Positions 22,476 through 31,295 of a DNA stretch of 31,458 nucleotides are shown in pieces; the first letter of the stretch is position 1; every line of letters starts with the position of its first letter. The notes under the pieces were generated by a model that saw only the letters and a list, made by a program, of their open reading frames with translations, did no database searches and was not told where the DNA came from. Source of the stretch: a virus; the IMG/VR virus record IMGVR_UViG_3300032229_000683, positions 1 to 31,458 of that record, one strand, 5' to 3'. The translations under genes and the position numbers were made by a program.

Positions 22476-25400
22476 AACATACGTAAGATTGAGTTAGGTC
22501 GAGACCTGTTATTGTGACTGGTGTTCCGTCCACAGCACATACTCCTGAACCTGGTCCAACATATGCTGAGAAATAGAAGTTTCCGAAACAATCTTGGTAA
22601 TCACCAATCCAACCTGTTCCATGTTCATTGAAATAGTATGAACAGTTGAATACTTGTGGTGTTGCAGATGGAGTAGGACTCGGTTGAGGAGTCTCACTTG
22701 GTGTAGGAGTTGGAGTAGGAGTAACAGATGTAGGTGTAGGAGTTGGTGTAATACATCCATCGAAACATAATGTTCCTGCAGATACTGAAACCCCACCATT
22801 TACTGTTCCTTGTCTAACACATGGAACGTAATATGTTTGTCCTTCAAGAAGGAAAGTATCACTTAATATTCCATCACAATCCAACCAAGTAACAAGACCT
22901 GTTGTATTTGCTGTAATTGAATAAGGGAAACACTGTATACAAGAACATTCCAAACAAGTATTGAATGATGCAATGTCTCTAAAATTAACTGATTGAATAA
23001 ATGTACCTGTGATACCTGATAGACAATATGTTGTTTGGAATGTTGGGTCATAGATTCTATAGATGTCTCCTGTAGTTTCAAGGTTTCCTGTTGTTGAACT
23101 GAATACATAGTTTGTACTTCCATCACATACTGTTCCTGAATAGAAGAATGGAACAATATCTCCTGGCTCTTGTTGAACAATATCCATCTGCGTTCTACCA
23201 GTACAAGCACAATTATCAAATACTTCAACTAGTGTTGGGGTAAATGCTGATGCGATATAATAGTGTTGGTAGTTATATGCTGGATTATAAGAACCCACTT
23301 GAACCTGATGGCAACCTAAGTAGTTAAGATTATCATCAAATAATTTCACATAGTTATTAGCGTATGCATATAGGTGATAATTCAAATCTGAGTTTGAATG
23401 TCTTGTTCCACTATCACATGATACAAGGTTATAATATATCTTCTTATGAGCTTCGTAGTCTCTTGTAAGTTTAACAAGTTCAATATCACAGATTGATGGT
23501 TCTAAGGCATTGAAGTTGGTTATTTTATTGATTCTGAAATATGAGTTGTTGATAATGATTTTCTCATTCCAATTTAGAGCTTTAATCTCTTGTGGATAAA
23601 GATATATCTTGGCAGAATAGATTTTATTCTCTTCATTAAGAACATCATCTACATAAGGTTTGTAATACAAGTCATATAAGTCAGGAGAAACGAAACTATA
23701 TTCAGATGGGGTAATGTTTGTTTTATCCTCACCTCTGAAGTTGCAGTAGTGTGATAAACCAGTATAGGAGAATGGATAGGTTGTATATCTATTGATGTTA
23801 GCAAATCTATCTTGAGGTGTTCCATCCAAATACCAATTCTGATAGAATGATGGTTGAGATAATACCCCTCCACATGGAGTTCCACTTGTTGTAATTGTGA
23901 AATTACCTAAGTCAGCATAAGGTATTCCGACAGCTATTGTTGAAGGGTTGATACAATTAGCTCCAAAGTTATATGTACCAGTATTGAAGTATTGATATGT
24001 TAGAGTTCCAAAACAATCAGCATATTTTAGATAGCCAGAGTCTGTGATGTTTAATGTTACGCCTGATGTACAGAATGAGTTACCAGTAGTTGTTCCTGAA
24101 CCCCCAATAAATCCATAGTTATCTTGAGGTAATGTTGGACCTCTGAATGTAATCTTTGGTAATACCTTAAATGGAACGAATGTCTGTTGAGACCTACCAT
24201 CTTTATCTACGGTTTTAACCTTAGACATTGATGATAATGTAATTAATGGAACAAACGAGTTATTGATTGTGATATCAATTGGAGATGAGAATAGATAATC
24301 AAACTTGGTTGTCGCATCTTTATACTCTTGACTAAGTTGGAATTTGTCTGTCCCAAATGTTCTATTTGTTTGTGATTTGAAATCAGCATTTGCATAGTCT
24401 TGGTCCAACTTAAATTCATATTCAAGTGTACCATTTAATAATTGTGATGTAGGATAGAGATTCTGTGTTTGAGAGAAATCAATCTTTGTTGTCCAATCAA
24501 GTATTTCACCTTTACCAACATAGTCAATAATAGGCTCAATCCTTAGTAGATTCGGCTTATCGTTATCAGGTACCACAACCAAATTGAAATACCTATTAAC
24601 ACTTGTAATGAAGTCTATTTGTTTGTAGTCATTATCAGGGAATTCCAAACTATAATCAATCAGAGTTCCATTAGGAATGAATCTCGGAGAATTGACCATC
24701 GTTTGTTTGAATCCACTTATTGTAATGTTTTCCCCAAACCAATAGAGTTTGAATGCAGATTGTCCTGTAAAATTGAATTGTTGTTCGAATGAAACAGAGG
24801 TTGGCTTACCATCACAAAACCAGTTATTATAGATTGTAATTGGTGGTTGTACTCCATCAGAAAATTGAAGTGCAGCATATGAATAGTTACCAAATACGAA
24901 ATCACATTCAGGGACAGTCGGAGTTCCTGTAAATGAAAATCTAAATGTATAAAAACCAGTGTAAGCTGAAGGGACAATAAAGGTTGTTGTATTTGCTGAC
25001 CAACCCAAAGAATTACAAGTTACACCTGAACTCGGATTGGTATATGTTTCAGTTGGTGGTATCTGCGGTATAATGTTATCATTCACATAGTCATAACAAG
25101 CTGGTATTGCATTTCTTGAATATACTGTCTCATCAACAAACTTCATCGGCATATAGAAATGCTTGAAGTAGTCTGTATCAAAGAAGTCTGATTGGATTTC
25201 ATAACCAGCATCTTCACAGATTTGTTCATAGAGTGTTTTAACCTGAATGGTTGGCTTAAAATAATAATCCCTTACTGGTGTTCCCGAGAAATCGAAGTTG
25301 GGAGGAATGGGGTTATATTGACCTGTGGTAAAGTTTACAGGAGAGAATTGAAGAAGTGGTGTTGTGAATAAATCAACAATCTGTCCTGAGGCTAAAGATG

Positions 25401-26199
25401 TTAATGTGAAGGACCAACTATTTTGCGAACCACTACCCTCCGTTGCAGTTATATTAACAATTAAAACTCCTGTTTGGTAGTTATAACTTGTAACAGTTCC
25501 AAACATGAATCTTGTTGTGTCGTGAAAACATTTAATTCCATCCCCAATTTGATATGGTAAGTTTTTTTGTGTATTAAATGTTTTTGAACCTGGTCCAATT
25601 GATACGTTTGTTACAGATGTTGCATTGAAGAACTGAGTGTATGCAGATGTTGTATTGGTATAGTTGTATCCGATGTTATATAGACTCCACATTGTCTTAC
25701 CATTCTGATAAGAATAGTTTGTAGAACCAGTTAATGCAAATAAAGATGGGTCTAATTGAGAATAATAAATTACATCATCTGTATATGGGTGAGTAAGTCC
25801 TGATAGGTTTGTTTGAGCTAAGAACTTATCCCCAATATTTGCCATCAAATCCCCAACCTGATTATAGAACGTAACTTGATAGATTATTTCACCATCAGAA
25901 AGTGTAACACCATTCAACCTAATTGTACCAGTCATGATTTCAAAACCATCCCACATAAGAGTTGCATTGAACTTGTTATTGGGATTGAAATCTGTGGGGA
26001 TTGCATTTAAGTCAAAAAAGAAATTGAATATTTCGTTGTTTAACTTAGAACCAGGTAGATTAAATTGTTGAGAAAAGTTTGAGTTCTTCTTGGTAATATC
26101 TTGCAGTTCAGCAAAGGATAGATTAAGAAGAACAGGTTCATCTTTATATAAATCGAGAAATACTTTCTTGTTACCAACGGTTGTTCTAATTTGCAGCAT
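22468..26199 (-). CDS. Large tail hub/baseplate-like protein with Cys modules and a stalk
   Basis: 1243 aa. The N-terminal region (FLDLYKDEPVLLNLSFAELQ, FSQQFNLPGSKLNNEIFNFF, TGTIRLNGVTLSDGEIIYQV) has the look of tail hub/tail-associated proteins of Bacteroidota phages: a description of a small deformation, an FxxPGSxxNN motif and repeated strands. The middle is beta-rich with domains that may bind sugars. From about 1000 on there are Cys modules (VTWLDCDGIL, YYVPCVRQG), then a short Thr/Pro stalk (1151-1181) and a last Cys-rich domain. It overlaps the next gene by 8 bases and follows the 550-aa tail gene by 3. Probably the central baseplate protein that carries the fibres; no peptidase motif could be confirmed. 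Confidence 0.72.
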   Translation of the reverse strand: MLQIRTTVGNKKVFLDLYKDEPVLLNLSFAELQDITKKNSNFSQQFNLPGSKLNNEIFNFFFDLNAIPTDFNPNNKFNATLMWDGFEIMTGTIRLNGVTLSDGEIIYQVTFYNQVGDLMANIGDKFLAQTNLSGLTHPYTDDVIYYSQLDPSLFALTGSTNYSYQNGKTMWSLYNIGYNYTNTTSAYTQFFNATSVTNVSIGPGSKTFNTQKNLPYQIGDGIKCFHDTTRFMFGTVTSYNYQTGVLIVNITATEGSGSQNSWSFTLTSLASGQIVDLFTTPLLQFSPVNFTTGQYNPIPPNFDFSGTPVRDYYFKPTIQVKTLYEQICEDAGYEIQSDFFDTDYFKHFYMPMKFVDETVYSRNAIPACYDYVNDNIIPQIPPTETYTNPSSGVTCNSLGWSANTTTFIVPSAYTGFYTFRFSFTGTPTVPECDFVFGNYSYAALQFSDGVQPPITIYNNWFCDGKPTSVSFEQQFNFTGQSAFKLYWFGENITISGFKQTMVNSPRFIPNGTLIDYSLEFPDNDYKQIDFITSVNRYFNLVVVPDNDKPNLLRIEPIIDYVGKGEILDWTTKIDFSQTQNLYPTSQLLNGTLEYEFKLDQDYANADFKSQTNRTFGTDKFQLSQEYKDATTKFDYLFSSPIDITINNSFVPLITLSSMSKVKTVDKDGRSQQTFVPFKVLPKITFRGPTLPQDNYGFIGGSGTTTGNSFCTSGVTLNITDSGYLKYADCFGTLTYQYFNTGTYNFGANCINPSTIAVGIPYADLGNFTITTSGTPCGGVLSQPSFYQNWYLDGTPQDRFANINRYTTYPFSYTGLSHYCNFRGEDKTNITPSEYSFVSPDLYDLYYKPYVDDVLNEENKIYSAKIYLYPQEIKALNWNEKIIINNSYFRINKITNFNALEPSICDIELVKLTRDYEAHKKIYYNLVSCDSGTRHSNSDLNYHLYAYANNYVKLFDDNLNYLGCHQVQVGSYNPAYNYQHYYIASAFTPTLVEVFDNCACTGRTQMDIVQQEPGDIVPFFYSGTVCDGSTNYVFSSTTGNLETTGDIYRIYDPTFQTTYCLSGITGTFIQSVNFRDIASFNTCLECSCIQCFPYSITANTTGLVTWLDCDGILSDTFLLEGQTYYVPCVRQGTVNGGVSVSAGTLCFDGCITPTPTPTSVTPTPTPTPSETPQPSPTPSATPQVFNCSYYFNEHGTGWIGDYQDCFGNFYFSAYVGPGSGVCAVDGTPVTITGLDLTQSYVCYG
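22657..22749 (-). repeat. Short Thr/Pro stalk repeat in the 1243-aa gene
   Basis: 31 codons (residues 1151-1181) of [12 protein letters not shown]-type sequence between two Cys modules. Shortest of the long stalks. Confidence 0.8.
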
Positions 26200-26202
26200 A
26201 TA

Positions 26203-27855
26203 TTAAAAAGGTATAAAATAATCTCTATAAGGAACCTGTTTAAGTTCAATAGTATATTGGAAAATTCTTTCGTATTTGTTTATATATTGTTTTACCTCTT
26301 TATTTTGTACTGTACAAGGAATTAGATATGGGAATATTTGTGTCTGAGGTGTTACAGGTGTATAATTGTCCATTATCTGATAAACATAAGGGGACATCAA
26401 TAACTCCTCAATAATCTGCACATCATTTTGTATAACAAAGTTTGAATCAACTGTTACAATTTCATCTGCTGTTCCATAGAATACTGATTCAGCTCTATCA
26501 TAAGATTGTCTATTCCAAGTTGTGGTATTAAGGGTCTTTTGTTGTCTGAATGTTTTCTTCTCAGGGATAAATGTTTTGCTATATTTCTTTGTGAAAGTAT
26601 ACGTATCCCAAACACCTTGTCTATTCATAAATAGAAACGATACAGGGTCATTAAAACATTCTTCCCCAACCATCTTATACTGAACTATCTCTGAAACTCC
26701 TGATGCAATTGTGGGGTCACAACCACCACTTGATAAAAAGATTGCAACATCTGATTGTGTTCTAACATTTGGATTTTGTTTCCAAATCGCATATGCTATT
26801 CTCTGATTCAGATATGAATTGGTATTACCAGGTCTTGAAGTAAAATCTATTGGTGAAGCTAATAACACATCATAGTTTAATGTGGTATTAACTGAACTTT
26901 TTTGTAAGAATGAAATTGATTTAACACAAGCACTATTATCGAATAATGGATTTTCCCCATACATAAATCCACATACAATTGGACACTTGTAATAGTGTGT
27001 TCTGTATCTTGTGTTTTGGACTGCTCCACCGAATGCTTTCATTGGGATTGTTTCATCACCAAATGTTGCCATGAACAAACCTTGTCTATTAAAAGGATAT
27101 GTTCCTGTATTCATTGCATATGAGTAAGCTCTTGTATTGTGATAGTTGTAATCGGGGTCTGTTGTGTAATATGGATTAAAAGCAGGATTTGTAGCAACCC
27201 CAACTTGTTTATTCGGTTGTACGCCAGGATATATCATCACACCATAAGGTTGTGTTGCAGCAGAAGCTGGATTGATAGATTGACCTGTCCAACCTGAATA
27301 AACATTATAGTTGGTTGTGTCTATCACTTGAACTGTAGTCCCACCTGAAGTCCATTGTAGACCAAAAATTAAACGATATTCGTTAACTTGATACAAGGGT
27401 TGATAACCATCTTCAGCTCCGTTAAACCCGTTAGAAAACCCTACATTAGAAGGTCTCTCATTAACAATCGTGGCTTGGTTTGATTGTGCAGAATATGATA
27501 AAGAATTTGCTGAGTAATATTCAACAAGGAATGGATTGTTCTCAGATGTTCCTGATGTTACACCTGTGATAACCATACTTAAGTTTCTTGGATTAGCTTG
27601 AACAAAATCTCTGATGATTGTTTCTACGTTGAATATGCAATTACCATATTCGTTTACAGGAACAATAAGTCTTGCTTGTTTCCCTGATATTTGTATTGGA
27701 CCTAAATCTGAACTATAAGGATTCTTATACACATCAACCATTAGTTTGATGTCTGTATATGCAGAATAATCATTCACCCTAACATTCCATGTATGGTCTG
27801 AGTGGGTTTCAGTTACATCTAAAGGTTTTTGTAATATATCTAAATTAAATGCCAT
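26203..27855 (-). CDS. Tail/baseplate protein
   Basis: 550 aa, mostly beta-strand, with no signal peptide or membrane part. The C-terminal half contains SFLFMNRQGVWDTYTFTKKY (about 405-424) followed by a KKTFRQQKTLNTTTW stretch, a pattern I associate with distal-tail or baseplate proteins of Bacteroidota phages. The final residues (YTIELKQVPYRDYFIPF) end in aromatics. It lies between the neck-like 190-aa gene and the hub-like 1243-aa gene, with gaps of 1 and 3 bases. Likely function: connects the tail tube end with the hub. This rests on position and pattern only. Confidence 0.68.
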   Translation of the reverse strand: MAFNLDILQKPLDVTETHSDHTWNVRVNDYSAYTDIKLMVDVYKNPYSSDLGPIQISGKQARLIVPVNEYGNCIFNVETIIRDFVQANPRNLSMVITGVTSGTSENNPFLVEYYSANSLSYSAQSNQATIVNERPSNVGFSNGFNGAEDGYQPLYQVNEYRLIFGLQWTSGGTTVQVIDTTNYNVYSGWTGQSINPASAATQPYGVMIYPGVQPNKQVGVATNPAFNPYYTTDPDYNYHNTRAYSYAMNTGTYPFNRQGLFMATFGDETIPMKAFGGAVQNTRYRTHYYKCPIVCGFMYGENPLFDNSACVKSISFLQKSSVNTTLNYDVLLASPIDFTSRPGNTNSYLNQRIAYAIWKQNPNVRTQSDVAIFLSSGGCDPTIASGVSEIVQYKMVGEECFNDPVSFLFMNRQGVWDTYTFTKKYSKTFIPEKKTFRQQKTLNTTTWNRQSYDRAESVFYGTADEIVTVDSNFVIQNDVQIIEELLMSPYVYQIMDNYTPVTPQTQIFPYLIPCTVQNKEVKQYINKYERIFQYTIELKQVPYRDYFIPF

Positions 27856-27856
27856 T

Positions 27857-28429
27857 TTATTTTGAAGGTTGTCTTGAGGTTAATTGTTTTTCCAATATTT
27901 TTACCACATCTTCGGCTGTAGCTTGTAATACTTTTTCAAGTGCTGCATCTACTGGTCCTGCTGGTGGATTTTCAATTAAACTGAGAATACCTTCCAACCC
28001 CCTATCATAAATATTGGCAGGAGCTATACCAAACTTGAAAATGTTTGTTTGAATCGCAAATGCTAAACTAAGTGGAGGTATATCTCTACCCTTTTTATCT
28101 CTCACTTGTATTCCCCTAACTGCAATCCAATTAAGTAGAGCATTGATTGGAACTTTTTTCTGTTTTGGTCTTCTACCTTCGTTTACATAATCAAAATAAT
28201 CAACATAAGATAGAACAAGAACAGGTTGACCTGTAACATCTGTTTCAATTGAATACTTGATTGATTCATATAACTGACCTGTTGCATATTTGTTTCCATT
28301 ACCTCTTAATGTTCCTCCACCTGCATAACCTGGCGCATAAGGAAACTGTTGAATTAACAACTGTTCTTTCAAGTAGTTTGTGAATACTTGACCAAATGCG
28401 TTCAGTGCTTCTTCAGTGAATTCAAACAT
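27857..28429 (-). CDS. HK97 gp10-like tail completion/neck protein
   Basis: 190 aa. It starts with a helix (LNAFGQVFTNYLKEQLLIQQ), then has NKYATGQLYESIKYSIETDV and a strand-turn leading to YVDYFDYVNEGRRPKQKKVP (about 76-95), INALLNWIAVRGI, and a C-terminal helix. The YxxYVNxGR-P...W(I)xxxGI layout is that of HK97 gp10-like proteins, which sit at the neck or finish the tail. The ATG is shared with the stop of the preceding gene (28429). Its place before tail genes fits. Moderately sure of the family, less of the exact joint. Confidence 0.72.
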   Translation of the reverse strand: MFEFTEEALNAFGQVFTNYLKEQLLIQQFPYAPGYAGGGTLRGNGNKYATGQLYESIKYSIETDVTGQPVLVLSYVDYFDYVNEGRRPKQKKVPINALLNWIAVRGIQVRDKKGRDIPPLSLAFAIQTNIFKFGIAPANIYDRGLEGILSLIENPPAGPVDAALEKVLQATAEDVVKILEKQLTSRQPSK

Positions 28430-29217
28430 TACTTAACGACATTTAATCCAAATCCCCAGTTTACACCGTTAACAGCATTCCATTGGTTTTGTATATCTGA
28501 TTTGGAATAACTTGCTTGAACAGTATTCAAAACGCCCATTAAAGATTGTAGTGGTGCCTTTGAGCCAGGTACTAATGAGGTTCCTGCAAAGGTTAAGAAA
28601 AAACCCATTGAATCAAAGTTTGAATATGACCCAACTGCTGTATTTCTTGTTGTAAATCTTATGGTTGGAGTTGCAGCTGTTGTTGTTATTACATATCCGT
28701 AGATGTAATATCCACCCCCACTATAACCTGAGAAACTTACATTACTTACCAAATTTGTTTTTTTAACACCTGTTGTTCCTGTTGTAGTCATTGAAACACC
28801 GCTCAAAATTAAATCTTTTGGTGCAATTCCAATACCATCTACCATCTGTGCAGTATAGAGTGAAAATGTTACAGTATCATTTGTTGTTGTTAATGTTTGT
28901 AGGTTATAAGTTAATGCAGAATATGCATTTACACCTGAATCCCAAAATGCACTATAAATTACCCTATTGTTTATGTTTGCTGAGTTTGCAGCTGAACCAG
29001 TACCAAATCCTACACCGCCATAATCAGGAACAAACTCATTGTAAAAGTTTAGTAGATTAGGTGCTGCAAGATAATTAGTTGCAATGTTTAGTCCTGTATC
29101 ATTTCCAAAACCATCTGTAATTGCTTGTGGTGTTGATGTAATTCCAGTAGTAGCTACGTTAAGATTCAATAAACCTGGATATGTTGATTGAATTGTTTGA
29201 CCTGATAAATTTGCCAT
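28429..29217 (-). CDS. Beta-rich tail structural protein
   Basis: 262 aa, rich in Thr, Ser, Gly and Asn, almost no charged residues in the middle. The N-terminus (MANLSGQTIQSTYPGLLNLN ... ITDGFGNDTGLNI) is a pattern I know from many Bacteroidota phage fibre-like or tail proteins (xSGQxIxxTYxGLLN...TDGxGNxxxLxI). The body has long beta-strands (YYIYGYVITTTAATPTIRFT) and the C-terminus is a short helical part (MGVLNTVQASYSKSDIQNQW). Likely a fibre, sheath-like or decoration component. It ends at the neck-like gene with a 1-base overlap. No receptor-binding motif seen. Confidence 0.68.
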   Translation of the reverse strand: MANLSGQTIQSTYPGLLNLNVATTGITSTPQAITDGFGNDTGLNIATNYLAAPNLLNFYNEFVPDYGGVGFGTGSAANSANINNRVIYSAFWDSGVNAYSALTYNLQTLTTTNDTVTFSLYTAQMVDGIGIAPKDLILSGVSMTTTGTTGVKKTNLVSNVSFSGYSGGGYYIYGYVITTTAATPTIRFTTRNTAVGSYSNFDSMGFFLTFAGTSLVPGSKAPLQSLMGVLNTVQASYSKSDIQNQWNAVNGVNWGFGLNVVK

Positions 29218-29228
29218 ATATTAAATTT

Positions 29229-31289
29229 TTATATTAAATTCCATTGTTGATTTTCGTTATTCCACAAATCACCATTTGTATTCCACAATTGTGCAACAGC
29301 TGGTGTACGAGTTGGAGTAGGTGTATTGGTTGGTGTTTCTGTGTTTGTAGGTGTTTGTGTTATTGTTGGCGTTTGAGTTGCTGTAACTGATGGTGTATTG
29401 GTTGGTGTAGATGTTATGGTTGGTGTTTGTGATGCTGTGATTGTAGGAGTATTTGTAGGGGTTTCTGTAGGTGTCTTTGTTGTTGTTACAGTTGGTGTTT
29501 GTGAAGCAGTTAGTGTTGGTGTCTGAGTAACTGTTGGTGTTGTTGTTGGTGTTTGAGATGCTGTAATAGAAGGTGTAGGTGTCTGCGTTTGTGATGCAGT
29601 TATACTTGGTGTAGGTGTAGAAGTATTTGTAGAAGTCTGAGTTGGAGTAGGTGTTTTTGTTTCTGTTACAGTAGGAGTTTGTGTAGTTGTATTAGTTGGT
29701 GTCTGTGTAAGTGTTGGCGTAGTAGTTGGTGTCTGAGATGCAGTAATAGAAGGTGTTGGTGTTGAAGTTTGTGTAGGAGTTTGAGTTGGAGTCTTAGTAG
29801 GTGTTGGAGTATTGAATGGTCTAAATGCTGCATCACATCTATCAAGAGAATCCATTACCTCAATTGATAATGTTGCTGTCCATCCCCCAAGCAAGTCATC
29901 AAACTTCTCAAGAAATGGTGTACAAACAACGGGTGTTTTTAGATAATACTTCTCATTAAAATTCCCAAGAGCATTAGTTACAGATAGTCTAAACTGACCA
30001 ATGATATCATCCATTATCTGATTGGTATCTGATAGGACATCTGTTTGATTTACTAAGTCCCTTTCAATAATGTCTGCAACAATTACTTGGAATTGATAGG
30101 TCATAAGTCCAAATTGTTGTTGCACATTACCAGGAACAACATACATAAGTGGATAGTAGGGTGATTGATAGTGTTCGTTTTCTTCTTTGTCTCTTGACTC
30201 GGTCCAATATGTGAAGTCTTGATATGAACCAAAACCAAATGATTTTAACTGCTTATGATGGTCAGCTAATAATCTAAAGTCATCATGGAATGTTTTGAAG
30301 TTGATTGTCTGATGAACAATTGGGGTACCAGTAAAAGTATTGTAGGCTGCAGCACATCTATCAAGACTAGTCATTGTCTTAATCTTTAGAAGTCCTGTCC
30401 ATCCGTTTAACAGGTCATCATATTTCTCCAAAAATGGAACACATGATACTGAGTCATCCAAATAATATTTGTCGTAGTAATCGCCCTGTATTTGACTTAC
30501 AGACAATCTGAACTGAGAGATAACATCTTGTAGAATCTGAAGGGTATCACTTGAGATATCTGTTTGATTATTCAAATCTCTTTCCAAGATATCTGCAATA
30601 ACTGTGTTGAAGTTCCATGTCTTGAATTGAAGATTGTTTTCTACAGTTGAAGGGACAACATATAGAAGTGGATAGTAAGGAGATTGTGAGTGCTCGTTCT
30701 CTACATTGTCTCTGAACTGAGTCCAATAAGACATCTGATTGATATCCCCCAAACCAAATGAATTAATTTGCTTATGAGCCGCAGCTAATCTTTGAAAATC
30801 ATTAGCTAAGGTTTTGAAGTTAATTTGTTTTGGTGTCTCACTTGGGGTAGGTGTTGGCGTAGGAATATTTGGTGTTCCTGTATTCGTAACAGTTTGTGTT
30901 GGTGTTACATCAGGTGTGGGAGTTTGTGTGGGTGTTTCATTTGGAGTAGGTGTAGGTGTTGGGGTTTCATTGGGAGTAGGTGTTGGAGTGGGACCATTAA
31001 CACAACTCATAAAACCAGCACCTTGAGGGAAACCTCCTACAATATACCAAGTTGCAAATTGATTTGCACCAGGGTCATATAGATTGGAATAGTATCCATC
31101 TCCAACGAGGATTGTAAGAGCAGGGTCAAGAAATACTTGTTGAGATGTAGTTAAACAAGGCCAACAAGTAAAACTTGGGGGACAGGTAAAACAATTTGCA
31201 TCATCAGCATACACATTAAAAGATGGTGATGTTAAACATGCGTCAACCTGAGTTGAACCTGATGATACTAAAAATGTTACTACTGCCAT
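29229..31289 (-). CDS. Stalked virion protein with a tandemly duplicated tail-terminator-like domain
   Basis: 686 aa. Residues 1-99 form a Cys-rich N-terminal module ([13 protein letters not shown]). A Thr/Pro stalk (100-154) follows, then two copies of one domain: 156-316 ([20 protein letters not shown] ... [10 protein letters not shown]) and 329-490 ([20 protein letters not shown] ... [10 protein letters not shown]), starting 173 residues apart. Each copy has the SPYYPLxYVVP, DxxERDLxNQTD and SQFRLSV/GQFRLSV motifs of small tail proteins that usually stand alone. A long stalk (493-664) leads to a Trp-rich tail ([20 protein letters not shown]). It begins 6 bases after the -1-frame stop of the chaperone-like gene. 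Role of the single domain is probably tail completion; the fusion to stalks suggests an exposed location. Confidence 0.78.
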   Translation of the reverse strand: MAVVTFLVSSGSTQVDACLTSPSFNVYADDANCFTCPPSFTCWPCLTTSQQVFLDPALTILVGDGYYSNLYDPGANQFATWYIVGGFPQGAGFMSCVNGPTPTPTPNETPTPTPTPNETPTQTPTPDVTPTQTVTNTGTPNIPTPTPTPSETPKQINFKTLANDFQRLAAAHKQINSFGLGDINQMSYWTQFRDNVENEHSQSPYYPLLYVVPSTVENNLQFKTWNFNTVIADILERDLNNQTDISSDTLQILQDVISQFRLSVSQIQGDYYDKYYLDDSVSCVPFLEKYDDLLNGWTGLLKIKTMTSLDRCAAAYNTFTGTPIVHQTINFKTFHDDFRLLADHHKQLKSFGFGSYQDFTYWTESRDKEENEHYQSPYYPLMYVVPGNVQQQFGLMTYQFQVIVADIIERDLVNQTDVLSDTNQIMDDIIGQFRLSVTNALGNFNEKYYLKTPVVCTPFLEKFDDLLGGWTATLSIEVMDSLDRCDAAFRPFNTPTPTKTPTQTPTQTSTPTPSITASQTPTTTPTLTQTPTNTTTQTPTVTETKTPTPTQTSTNTSTPTPSITASQTQTPTPSITASQTPTTTPTVTQTPTLTASQTPTVTTTKTPTETPTNTPTITASQTPTITSTPTNTPSVTATQTPTITQTPTNTETPTNTPTPTRTPAVAQLWNTNGDLWNNENQQWNLI
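29298..29813 (-). repeat. Long Thr/Pro stalk repeat in the 686-aa gene
   Basis: 172 codons with Thr at nearly every second place and several [17 protein letters not shown] units. These are shared with stalks of the 1213-aa gene almost 10 kb away, which suggests exchange between the genes. Confidence 0.85.
30828..30992 (-). repeat. Thr/Pro stalk repeat, N-terminal, in the 686-aa gene
   Basis: 55 codons with [10 protein letters not shown] units repeated in tandem. It joins the N-terminal Cys module to the first copy of the duplicated domain. Confidence 0.85.
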
Positions 31290-31295
31290 AATTGT

